From Nemertoderma westbladi (taxonomy: Eukaryota > Xenacoelomorpha > Nemertodermatida > Nemertodermatidae), in NCBI GenBank assembly GCA_032718475.1, contig JAUCBJ010007424.1, positions 1-47,327 on the forward strand: 47,327 nt of DNA, in the 5' to 3' direction. This document shows positions 23,062 through 33,245 of this stretch, piece after piece. The notes beneath the pieces were generated by a model. That model ran no database searches. It saw nothing but the letters and a program-made list of their open reading frames with translations, and had not been told where the DNA came from. The translations under genes were made by a program, and so were the position numbers. Position 1 is the first letter of the stretch, and every line of letters begins with the position of its first letter.

Positions 23062-23673
23062 ATGGGTAATACTAAAGCAAAATTATCTTCAAAAGTCTGC
23101 AAGCGAAGCAGTGCGGGTGCTACAGGGGAAGCAACGAGAGGTCGCGCTTCTTCCTTTGGAAAGACCACAAATTGCTCTCCAGGAAATAAAAGAAAACGGT
23201 CAAGTCAGCAAGAAGATGTTCCCGTCTTGGTGACACACGGGAAATCAATGAAAGTTCATCGCGAAGCTTTCTCCCTTTTCGACAAAGACGGAGACGGGAA
23301 AATTAACAGCAGTGAGTTAGGGAGTGCGCTGGGTATGCTGGGACTTAACCCGACATCTAGCGAACTACTCGATATGGTTAACAACCTAGATGAGAACTAC
23401 AACGGTGCCATTGATTTCGAAGAATTTAAGGGACTTATGTCGAGAAAAGACCCGGAAGATGACCCCGAAGCCGAACTAAAAGAAGCTTTTAAAATATTTG
23501 ATACAGAAGGGAAGGGGTCTATATCGTCTGGTAAAGTACGCGATATCATGCTGGCCTTGGGTGAAAGCTTTGATGATGATGAATTTAATAATATTATTAG
23601 AAAGCTTGACCTGGATAAGGACGGCAATGTCAGTTGTGGGGAATTTCTGAAAATGTTGGAAAAGCAAAAATAA
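23062..23673 (+). CDS. Calmodulin-like EF-hand protein with basic N-terminal extension, intronless
   Basis: A 203-residue protein from ATG 23,062 to TAA, in one exon. Residues 1-60 are Ser/Lys/Arg-rich without a known domain; a Gly at position 2 (MGNTK) would allow N-myristoylation, but the following residues fit only weakly. Four EF-hands follow with calmodulin spacing. Loop 1, D74-E85 (DKDGDGKINSSE), loop 2, D110-E121, and loop 4, D183-E194, have canonical calcium ligands. Loop 3, D147-K158, has Lys at position 12 where the bidentate Glu belongs, so it probably does not bind calcium. The core is related to calmodulin and troponin C. An AATAAA lies at 23,791. Lack of introns suggests a retrogene or lineage-specific copy; the frame is intact. 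Confidence 0.88.
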   Translation: MGNTKAKLSSKVCKRSSAGATGEATRGRASSFGKTTNCSPGNKRKRSSQQEDVPVLVTHGKSMKVHREAFSLFDKDGDGKINSSELGSALGMLGLNPTSSELLDMVNNLDENYNGAIDFEEFKGLMSRKDPEDDPEAELKEAFKIFDTEGKGSISSGKVRDIMLALGESFDDDEFNNIIRKLDLDKDGNVSCGEFLKMLEKQK

Positions 23674-23790
23674 AATCTGTATCAAATTATTATCATATTT
23701 ATTTCACAATTTTAAATTAGTATGTTATTGCTTTAAAATAACCTACAACGTAGTCTGAGAAGCTTCTACAAAGTATACGTCAGATCAAAG

Positions 23791-23796
23791 AATAAA
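23791..23796 (+). promoter_or_regulatory. Polyadenylation signal of the EF-hand gene
   Basis: A canonical AATAAA lies about 120 bp after the stop codon. Another AATAAA overlaps the stop codon itself and is less likely to be used. Confidence 0.5.
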
Positions 23797-24227
23797 ATTA
23801 CTTTCGGTATCTAAACTGCTGTTTGGGAATTGTTAATTCTTCAGTATCTACTGAATAAGGAGCCCATTAGTTGGTGGTTATTCTACGGTATTTTTATATA
23901 GTATATACTTAACATTCCAAATTAACCAACTTACACCGGGGATGGCCAAACCAATGTCATACAAAGCGGGGGCGGTTTTGTGCCTAGGGACTTGATGAGA
24001 CAACTCCTATATATAACTCCGCATATTGTCTTGGTGGACATGTGTCCATTGTACTTGAGACAGTGAACCCTACGTAGTAACTTGTATGAACGTATTATTG
24101 TTTGTATGGGCCATCAATAGAGATCTAAATAATCGAACCTTTGGTTTTTTTATGTAAAGGCCAACTATTATTTATACATGGCAAGTCTTTTCCCTAAAAT
24201 ACGGAATTATCCTGCACCCAGTAGTGG

Positions 24228-24320
24228 TGTGGGGCGAGCCACGAAGTTGGCGGAGCCTTAGCGAATTGACACTGTTAGGGGGTGGGTCAATTTATGCAAA
24301 TAGTTGTCGTCGTCGTCGTT

Positions 24321-24383
<63 letters not shown>

Positions 24384-25880
24384 GTCGTTACGATTTTGAC
24401 ATGCTAATAACTTTGTCGGATTTAAAGCTGCCAAGTTGAAAATTTGTAGGTATCAATATGAGCAAAAGTTGAGATTTTTGAGAGACTTTCAGACACCATC
24501 AGTGCAATGGTCTCCCGCTAGAGGGCCACATGTCTAAACATTAAATGCCCTCCCATTTCTTTGCTTTTAATCCGTTTAAGCTGAAACTTGGCAGATATGT
24601 ATTAGACCATTAGCTGTGACTTTCAAAGGAGGCAAATCCATCTGCAGTTCTCCAGTCTGCCGCTAGAGGGCCAAAGGTCTGAAAGTGAAATCGTTGTCGT
24701 CGTTACGATTTTGACATGCTAATAACTTTGTCGGATTTAAAGCTGCCAAGTTGAAAATTTGTAGGTATCAATATGAGCAAAAGTTGAGATTTTTGAGAGA
24801 CTTTCAGACACCATCAGTGCAATGGTCTCCCGCTAGAGGGCCACATGTCTAAACATTAAATGCCCTCCCATTTCTTTGCTTTTAATCCGTTTAAGCTGAA
24901 ACTTGGCAGATATGTATTAGACCATTAGCTGTGACTTTCAAAGGAGGCGAATCCATCTGCAGTTCTCCAGTCTGCCGCTAGAGGGCCAAAGGTCTGAAAG
25001 TGAAATCGTTGTCGTCGTTACGATTTTGACATGCTAATAACTTTGTCGGATTTAAAGCTGCCAAGTTGAAAATTTGTAGGTATCAATATGAGCTAAAGTT
25101 GAGATTTTTGAGAGACTTTCAGACACCATCAGTGCAATGGTCTCCCGCTAGAGGGCCACATGTCTAAACATTAAATGCCCTCCCATTTCTTTGCTTTTAA
25201 TCCGTTTAAGCTGAAACTTGGCAGATATGTATTAGACCATTAGCTGTGACTTTCAAAGGAGGCGAATCCATCTGCAGTTCTCCAGTCTGCCGCTAGAGGG
25301 CCAAATGTCTGAAAGTGAAATCGTTGTCGTCGTTATGATATTGACATGCTTATAACTTTGTCGAATTTAAAGCTGCCAAGTTGAAAATTTGTTTTGTTGA
25401 AAATCAGTTCAACAGTCACCCGCTATAGGACTACTTTATGCCTGAAAGTGAATAGATTCTCCCGTCTCATTGATTTTAATCAGTTTAAGCTGAATCTTGC
25501 CATATATTCTGGACCACATGCTGCGTCTTTGTGGGGGGGGGGGGGGGGGGGGGGGGGGAGATTTAATCGGTCTGCCGCTATACGACGAAATTTCTGAAAG
25601 TGAGATCCGTCTCTCATTTCGTTATCCGTTATTCAAGATGAAACTTGGCCGATGTACGTATGTACTATTCATCCATAGGCTGTGTCTTTGTGGGGCTGGA
25701 GACCCTAATCCATCTTCAGTTCTCACTATACCGCTAGAGTCAGAAATGTCTGAATAGAAATGAAAGAGGTAAAAAGTGATTAGGCGAAATCTGCTTAAAA
25801 TTTGCTAATACAGTAATACTTTCGAATTAGTACTTAAATTAAATTTAAGTCACGTGCTGCGCGAAGGCCCCACTTCGTGT
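24228..25880 (+). mobile_element. Helentron/HINE-like non-autonomous element, copy 2
   Basis: Same termini and near-identical sequence as copy 1 (13,533-14,820). It differs by a longer (GTC)n tract (24,305-24,388), three full 315-bp units instead of two, and a longer poly-G run near 25,533-25,558. Flanks differ (GTGG before, ATACAC after) and show no target duplication. High similarity between the copies points to recent amplification. Confidence 0.7.
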
Positions 25881-28369
25881 ATACACCTGGTATCCTGCCT
25901 GACCACCCACCATTTGCAATTTAGTAACCGTAATTCTTTGTATTTTTGGTATATAGGCGTACTAACAGTACTGTTAATATCAGATACCTGGGCCATGTGT
26001 CTTATCTGATATTACGGCTTCGTTGTTTGACAACCTGTGAATTTGTTTTTAGCGAAAGAGATGGACAGGCAGACTTAGTTAAAGACAGAACATTTCCCCC
26101 GTCAATTGACCATACTAACTATCGCATTAAACTTGCACAAAGTAAACAATATTTCCTGACTTTAAATCACTTTAATCTCGACAGAAAAACTGTGATAAGG
26201 ACGCGGACAGTGGTGTTTGGGTGTATATTTTTGTAACTTAAATTCACCAATCCGATCTATTAATAATCAACTTCCCCACCCTGCAGTTATGATAATTTGA
26301 TTTCAATTGCATTAATGAATGACAGTATTGTTTACGAATTTCTGACGTCATTGATTAATGACGAAAATCGTGACACGATATAAATGGGATGTAAATATCG
26401 CAGACTAATGTAGAGTAGATAGCAACGCCATTGCCGTTGGGGGAAAAAACTCGTATCACAATAAAGTCTTAATGTATTAAACAAAAATGAAAAAGTTACA
26501 TAATAAGAACGACCAATGTATTTTATAGATTGATGTCTCTGCTACACTCTAGAAACATAGAAAAAGCAGAGAGTAACCAGTTAGGTCCATGAATTAAATA
26601 TAACATTTATAGCAAAATTAATGGAGAAGCCTATATGATTGTTACACACAAAAATAAACAGTATAAGTGCGTTTCTAGATACTTTTAAGCGAATTGTACC
26701 GCAGTACCGGTAAGCACAAACGTTGAAAAGTATAAAGCTAATATAATACAACAGGGGTCAGGGAAATTCCGTAGGCTTAAGTAATTAATCGAATCGTAGG
26801 CCTGAAAAGAAATTAAAATCAGGACTGCGATTATAATTGTTTGTTGTGTTTTAGGTTTCAATATCTTAGTTTCGCTCAATATATATACTGCAAGGTTCAA
26901 CAAAACCTAAACCAGTTGCAGTTACGGTAAGAAGAGAAACTAAGTTTTCCAGTTATCCAGTGAGGCAAAGTAAACTAAATAGTATATATTAAAAAAACTC
27001 TAATTATATATAATTATAATACACAATATTTTTGAACAGCGGCTGTTCTTACAGTACAGTACAAGAATGCCTAACACAATCTATGACCGACACAAAACTA
27101 CAGTCACCAATCACGACTCTTGACTTTGATGAAAATGATACAATAAACCCAAAACTGCGAGCCAAATGATAACTTCATATAATTTATGCTTTTAACTGAA
27201 GGAACATTATTATAATAATCATTTTACTGGTAATATAAAAGCAGCTTTATGATATGCAGTAGACAGCACAAACCCTGCTGTTACTGGTTCGGCTTACCGG
27301 TACTGAAAAATAACAATACACGTTAAAAAAACATTTAACATTATTTGGAATTGGGTGAAGTGTACCACTTTATTTCAATTGTTAAAATGAAACTAAATAC
27401 CCAATTTTAAAGTTATTGAGGTTATTATTTATTACAGTTTAATGTTAATTTTGCATCTAAAAACTGCATTTTGGATTAATTTTGTTAGTTAATTTAATTT
27501 GCTAATTTCCTTTAGAATTTACCGTCGACGATCTCATAACGACCTTATTTATACCGCTTAGACAATCCAATGGCATTGAATAGGCGGGGAGACAAACGTT
27601 ATTGCCCAACTGACAGCGCGCCACAATCAACGTCTTGTCACCTTTCACAGCCAATAATAATTAATCAACTGACTAAAATTGACACTTTGGACCGGTATAT
27701 TTGTATTTGGCATACCAATTTATTAAAAAACAAACAATAATTAACAAATGACTACCATCAGTGTGGAAATGTTACGGCCTGGCAGAGCGCCATCTTATAA
27801 AACATATTCATTATCTATGGGATATTGAGAAACCGAGCTGAGTTGGAACTTACAAAACCGAATTGTACGTTTTCGCGTTTCGCCTCAATCCAATTCTTTC
27901 CATATCGTAGGAATCTAAACTATTTATTTATCAACAAGTTAACAACTATGTGACAACCATTTCTGAATTTTGATTAGAAAACAAGTTTAAAAGACTTATC
28001 TTAAGTAATGATCATTATATAATAGCTAAATGAGAACATCCAACAACCATCATAATAAGAAAAGATATTATTTATATATTATTCATTAAAATTACTTGTT
28101 AGAAAAGGAACGGAGTAACAGTCGAAATAAAATATATTTCCTGAACGGCAGGTGCGTAAAGATTACTCGTTCGATTTGGTCGTTTAGCACGATTCAATCA
28201 CTATTAATATCCTGAAATATTGGGAAACTGAAACCTTCTGCGTACAGAATGAGAGCCACCGGGATTAACCAATGATACAGAGGCTCGGCCCATGGTAACC
28301 AATAAGATGCCGTATACTGTGTGTAGAGTGTGTTCGAGTTTTGAGTCCTATTATTATTTGTCGTAAAGT
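25881..28369. other. Intergenic AT-rich region
   Basis: No recognisable gene. A 96-codon plus-strand frame (25,946-26,236) shows no known domain and is not supported. AATAAATAAAT on the minus strand near 27,925 could be the 14-3-3 poly(A) signal. A candidate promoter is listed separately. Confidence 0.5.
26343..26384 (+). promoter_or_regulatory. Candidate promoter: palindromic CRE plus TATA box
   Basis: TGACGTCA (26,343-26,350), the full cAMP-response element consensus, is followed by TATAAA (26,379-26,384). ATGACG between them may be a half-site. No convincing ORF follows, so it may be fortuitous or serve a non-coding RNA. Confidence 0.25.
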
Positions 28370-28423
28370 TTATTGGTTGTCTTCGCCTTGATCGTCCCCA
28401 TCACCAGCATCGCTGGTCCATAG
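28370..28423 (-). CDS. 14-3-3 terminal coding exon
   Basis: Encodes the 17-residue acidic tail [17 protein letters not shown] and TAA. The acceptor is TATGTTTGCAG. It lies 3.6 kb from exon 4, beyond the satellite, and restores the usual 14-3-3 C-terminus exactly in frame. Confidence 0.9.
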   Translation of the reverse strand, partial: LWTSDAGDGDDQGEDNQ

Positions 28424-31400
28424 CTGCAAACATAAAGGAGTGTGGTGGTAAGGGTGGGAGTGGTAAGGGTGGCAATGGTAAGGGTGGCAATGGTAAGGGT
28501 GGCAATGGTAAGGGTGGGAGTGGTAAGGGTGGCAATGGTAAGTGTGTGAGTGCTAAGTGTTGGAGTGGTAAGTGTGTGAGTGGTAAGTGCGTGAGTGGTA
28601 TGTGTGGGAGTGGTAAGTGTGGGAGTGGTAAGTGTGGGAGTGGTATGTGTGGGAGTGGTAAGGGTGGGAGTGGTAAGGGTGGGAGTGATAAGGATGGGAG
28701 TGGTAAGGGTGGGAGTGGTAAGTGTGGGAGTGGTAAGGGTGGGAGTGGTAAGTGTGGGAGTGGTAAGGGTGGGAGTGGTAAGTGTGGGAGTGGTAAGGGT
28801 GTGAGTGGTAAGTGTGGGAGTGGTAAGTGTGGGAGTGGTAAGGGTGGGAGTGGTAAGGGTGGGAGCGGTAAGTGTGGCAGTGGTAAGTGTGGGAGTGGTA
28901 AGTGTGGGAGTGGTAAGGGTGGGAGTGGTAAGTGTGGGAGTGGTAAGGGTGGGAGTGGTATGTGTGGGAGTGGTAAGTGAGGTAGTGGTAAGTGTGGGAG
29001 TGGTAAGTGTGGGAGTGGTAAGGGTGGGGATGGTAAGTGTGGGGGTGATAAGTGTGGGAGTGGTAAATGTAGGAGTGGTAAGGGTGGGGGTGGTAAGGAT
29101 GGGAGTGGTAAGGGTGGTTAAGTGTGGGCATGGTAAGTGTGGGAGTGGTAAGTGTGGGAGTGGTAAAGGTGGGAGTGGTAAGTGTGGGAGTGGTAAGGGT
29201 GGGAGTGGTAAGTGTGGGAGTGGTAAGTGTGGGATGGTAAGGGTGGGAGTGGTAAGGGTGGGAGTGGTAAGTGTGGGAGTGGTAAGGGTGGGAGTGGCAA
29301 GGGTGGGAGTGGTAAGGGTGGTTAAGTGTGGGTATGGTAAGTGTAGGAGTGGTAAGGGTGGGAGTGGTAAGGCTGGGGGTGGTAAGGGTGGGAGTGGTAA
29401 GGGTGGTTAAGTGTGGGCATGGTAAGTGTGGGAGTGGTAAGTGTGGGAGTGGTAAGTGTGGGGGTGGTGAGGGTGTGAGCGGTTAGTGTGTGAGTGGTAA
29501 GGGTGGAAGTGGTAAGTGTGGGAGTGGTAAGGGTGGGAGTGGTAAGGGTGGTTAAGTGTGGACATGGTAAGTCTGGGAGTGGTAAGGGTGGGAGCGGTAA
29601 GTGTGGGAGTGGTAAGGATGGGAGTGGTAAGGGTGGGAGTGGTAAGGGTGGTTAAGTGTGGGAGTGGTAAGTGTGGGAGTGGTAAGTGTGGGAGTGGCAA
29701 GGGTGGGAGTGGTAAGTGTGGGAGTGGTAAGGGTGGGAGTGGTAAGGGCGGTTAAGTGTGGGCATGGTAAGTCTGGGAGTGGTAAGGGTGGGAGCGGTAA
29801 GTGTGGGAGTGGTAAGGGTGGGGGTGGTAAGGATGGGAGTGGTAAGGGTGGTTAAGTGTGGGCATGGTAAGTGTGGGAGTGGTAAGGGTGGTTAAGTGTG
29901 GACATGGTAAGTCTGGGAATGGTAAGGGTGGGAGCGGTAAGTGTAGGAGTGGTAAGGGTGGGAGTGGTAAGGGTGGGAGTGGTAAGGGTGGTTAAGTGTG
30001 GGAGTGGTAAGTGTGGGAGTGGAAGTGTGGGAGTGGCAAGGGTGGAGTGGTAGGTGTGGGAGTGGTAAGTGTGGGAGTGGTAAGGGTGGGAGTGCTAAAG
30101 GTGGTTAAGTGTGGGCATGGTAAGTCTGGGGTAAGGGTGCGAGCGGCAAGTGTGGGAGTGGTAAGGGTGGGGGTGTTAAGGATGGGAGTGGTAAGGGTGG
30201 TTAAGTGTGGGCATGGTAAGTGTGGGAGTGGTAAGTGTGGGAGTGGTAAGTGTGGGAGTGGTAAGTGTGGGAGTGGTAAGTGTGGGAGTGCTAAGTGTGG
30301 GAGTGGTAAGGGTGGGAGTGGTAAGTGTGGGAGTGGTATGGGTGGGAGTGGTAAGGGTGGTTAAGTGTGGGCATGATAAGTCTGGGAGTGGTAAGGGTGG
30401 GAGCGGTAAGTGTGGGAGTGGTAAGGGTGGGAGTGTTAAGGGTGCGAGTGGTAAGGGTGGGAGTGGTAAGGGTGGTTAAGTGTGGTAGTGGTAAGTATGG
30501 GAGTGGTAAGGGTGGGAGTGGTAAGTGTGGGAGTGGCAAGGGTGGGGGTGGTAAGGATGGTTAAGTGTGGGCATGGTAAGTGTGGGCATGGTAAGTGTGG
30601 GAGTGGTTAAGTGTGGGAGAGGTAAGGGTGGGAGTGTAAAGTGTGGGAGTGGTAAGGGTGGGAGTGGTAAGTGTGGGAGTGGTAAGTGTGGGAGTGGTAA
30701 GTGTGGGAGTGGTAAGTGTGGGAGTGGTAAGTGTGGGAGTGGTAAGTGTTGGAGTGGTAAGGGTGGGAGTGGTAAGTGTGGGTGTGGTAAGGGTGGGAGT
30801 GGTAAGGGTGGTTAAGTGTGGGCATGGTAAGTGTGGGAGTGGTAAGGGTGTGAGTGGTAAGGGTGGGAGTGGTAAGGGTGGGAGTGGTAAGGGTGGGAGT
30901 GGTAAGGGTGGGAGTGGTAAGGGTGGTTAAGCGTGGGAGTGGTAAGGGTGGGAGTGGTAAGGGTGGGAGTGGTAAGTGTGGGAGTGGTAAGGGTGGGAGT
31001 GGCAAGGGTGGGAGTGGTTAAGTGTGGGCATGGTAAGTGTGGGAGTGGTAAGGGTGGGAGTGGTAAGTGTAGGAGTGGTAGGGGTGGGAGTGATAAGGAT
31101 GGGAGTGGTAAGTGTGGTAGTGGTAAGGAATGGAGTGGTAAGTGTGGGGGTGGTAAGTGTGGGAGTGGTAAGTGTGGGGGTGGTAAGTGTGGGAGTGGTA
31201 GTGTGGGAATGGTAAGTGTGGGGGTGGTAAGGGTGGGAGTGGTAAGGGTGGAGGTGGTAAGTGTGGGAGTGGTAAGTGTGGGAGTGGTAAGTGTGGGAGT
31301 GGTAAGGGTGCGAGCGGTAAGGGTGGGAGTGGTAAGTGTGGGAGTGGTAAGGGTGGGAGTGGTAAGGGTGGGAGTGGTAAGTGTGGTAGTGGTAAGGAAG

Positions 31401-33245
31401 GGAGTGGTAAGTGAAGTGTGGGGGTGGTAAGTGTGGGAGTGGTAAGTGTGGGGGTGGTAAGTGTGGGAGTGGTAGTGTGGGAGTGGTAAGTGTGGGGGTG
31501 GTATGTGTGGTAGTGGTAAGGGTGGGAGCGGTAAGTGTGGGAGTGGTAAGGATGGGAGTGGTAAGTGTGGTAGTGGTAAGGGTGGGAGTGGTAAGGGTGG
31601 GAGTGGTAAGGGTGGAAGCGGTAAGTGTGGGAGTGGTAAGTGTGAGAGTGGTAAGGGTGGGAGTGGTAAGTGTGGTAGTGGTAAGGGTGGGAGTGGTAAG
31701 GGTGGGAGTGGTAAGTGTGGTAGTGGTAAGGAAGTGAGTGGTAAGTGTGGGAGTGGTAAGTGTGGGAGTGGTAAGTGTGGGAGTGGTAAGGGTGGGGGTG
31801 GTAAGGGTGGGAGTGGTAAGTGTGGGAGTGGTAAGTGTGGGAGTGGTAAGGGTGGGGGTGGTAAGGGTGGGAGTGGTAAGTGTGGGAGTGGTAAGAGTGG
31901 GGGTGGTAAGGGTGGGAGTGGTAAGTGTGGGAGTGCTATGTGTGAGTAGTTTGTATCCTCCGTAAAGTTGTTGGGTTTACGGTTGAAAGTCTTCGATACT
32001 TACAGTTAAATTATCACGGAGAAGTTGCATTATTAACGTAGAATCCTTGTAGGAATCCTCCCTTAATGTGTCTAATTCAGCAATAGCGTCATCGAATGCC
32101 TAAAACAATTATTACTTCCTGATATTACCAGGTTATTAAATCGCCTACATTACGCGTTAGTTTAATATATTTAATTAGGATTAGTAGGCATACTACTACT
32201 ATTATTATTATATTAATAAGCAGCCGGTGAAATATTGCTGTAGAACCAACCGATTTGGCAAGACTGCAAGCATCTTCTGGGCAGTTGAGGATCTCATAAT
32301 AGAATACTGAGAAGTTTAGTGCCAACCCTAGACGGATGGGGTGGGTGGGGGCCATCTCCTTCTTGCTGATCTCGTAGGCCTTCTTGTAGGAGGCTTCGGA
32401 GTCAGTGATCACCTCGGTGCGCGCATCGCCGGTGGCAACCTCGGCGAGATAGCGATGGTAGTCGCCCTTCATCTTGAGGTAGAAAACCTTGCTATCAGCG
32501 GCTACCGCTTTAGATATTAGATGCTCATCCAACAACGCCTGTAGGGAGTAATAAAAACTGTAGTGTTACCGGTATAATATTGAAATATTTACTTCTATTA
32601 TTATAGTACCCGGTATAACTGTTTTTTTAGAAATCACAGCTTCACACAGAGGCTTCACTTTTTTCTTGCTATGATTTGATTATTTCGGTGATGTAGAAAT
32701 TGAATATTTAATTAACCTTGCAGAGTTTAAAAAATTCGCCACGTCTATTACAGTATTAGTCAGACTCACTAGAACATCGTTGCATATCTTGGTGAGTTCT
32801 TCCTCTATCTTGTGCCGGTATTCCTTGGCGAGATTCTGTTTTTGGGAATCTGTCTCGGCCTTCTGTTCGATACTAGATATGACCCTCCAGGACGACCTGC
32901 GAGCCCCGACCACGTTCTTATACGCAACAGAGAGAAGATTTCTCTCCTCATTAGACAACTCCTCAGAGTTCTCGGTTACCTGGAAACAGAGAAAGGACAA
33001 ATTGTTATTTATTTCAGAACTTCCGTATTATTATAATCATTTAGTCCTACCGGTACCAAATGAACACAGAAACAGAAAAAATTCAGAAATTAGGGTTAGG
33101 GTTGGCCAATCGTCTATCCAAGCAGCCAAGTTTCTCGACGCAACAAACCAACCTGTTTCATCGCCGAGGACATGTCATCGTATCGTTCGGCCTGCTCAGC
33201 GAGCTTTGCCTTTTGTACGAGTTTATCTTTCAGAATATCTGCCAT
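28370..33245 (-). CDS. 14-3-3 protein (zeta/beta type), five coding exons
   Basis: The exons splice in frame to 246 residues, the normal family length: 33,245-33,153; 32,979-32,770; 32,538-32,251; 32,099-32,004; 28,423-28,370. Every intron starts GT and ends AG. The protein starts [20 protein letters not shown] and contains [20 protein letters not shown] and the terminal LWTSD. Phosphopeptide-groove residues are conserved: K52, R59, R130 and Y131, matching K49, R56, R127 and Y128 of mammalian zeta. By family knowledge it is a dimeric adaptor binding phosphoserine/threonine motifs in cytosolic signalling. Introns 1 and 3 both begin GTTGGT; introns 2 and 4 begin GTGAGT and GTAAGT. The last intron (about 3.6 kb) is nearly all satellite. 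Untranslated exons were not resolved. Confidence 0.95.
28441..31945. repeat. 15-bp satellite filling the last 14-3-3 intron
   Basis: Roughly 230 copies of GGGAGTGGTAAGTGT (plus strand) with variants such as GGTAAGGGT. From about 29,110 on, spacer monomers of the type GGTGGTTAAGTGTGGGCATG recur every 40-240 bp and give a loose higher-order pattern. The array starts 18 bp from the terminal exon and ends about 60 bp from exon 4. On the 14-3-3 sense strand the unit reads ACTTACCACTCCCAC. Open frames here (SGKCG-, VSVGV- and HSHTY-like repeats) are artefacts of the 15-bp period. Confidence 0.95.
32004..32099 (-). CDS. 14-3-3 coding exon 4
   Basis: Encodes 32 residues from AFDDAIAEL to LLRDNLT. 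The acceptor is GTTTTAG and the donor ACT|GTAAGT. It is followed by the satellite-filled intron. Confidence 0.92.
32251..32538 (-). CDS. 14-3-3 coding exon 3
   Basis: Encodes 96 residues from ALLDEHLI to CSLAKS. The acceptor is CCTACAG and the donor TCG|GTTGGT. It includes the DYHRYLAEV motif with the pocket Arg-Tyr pair. Confidence 0.93.
32770..32979 (-). CDS. 14-3-3 coding exon 2
   Basis: Encodes 70 residues from VTENSEEL to ICNDVL. The acceptor is TTTCCAG and the donor CTA|GTGAGT. It holds the lysine and arginine of the phosphate-binding pocket. Confidence 0.93.
33153..33245 (-). CDS. 14-3-3 coding exon 1
   Basis: Encodes 31 residues from the start ATG to MKQ. The donor is CAG|GTTGGT. 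Confidence 0.92.

Noticed and set aside
28546-31949. Gly/Ser/Lys- and Val-rich repeat proteins
   Set aside because: Products of the 15-bp intronic satellite; no unique start region or other coding evidence.
33085-33105. Telomere-like TTAGGG
   Set aside because: Only two units in an intron, so chance or a short relic.
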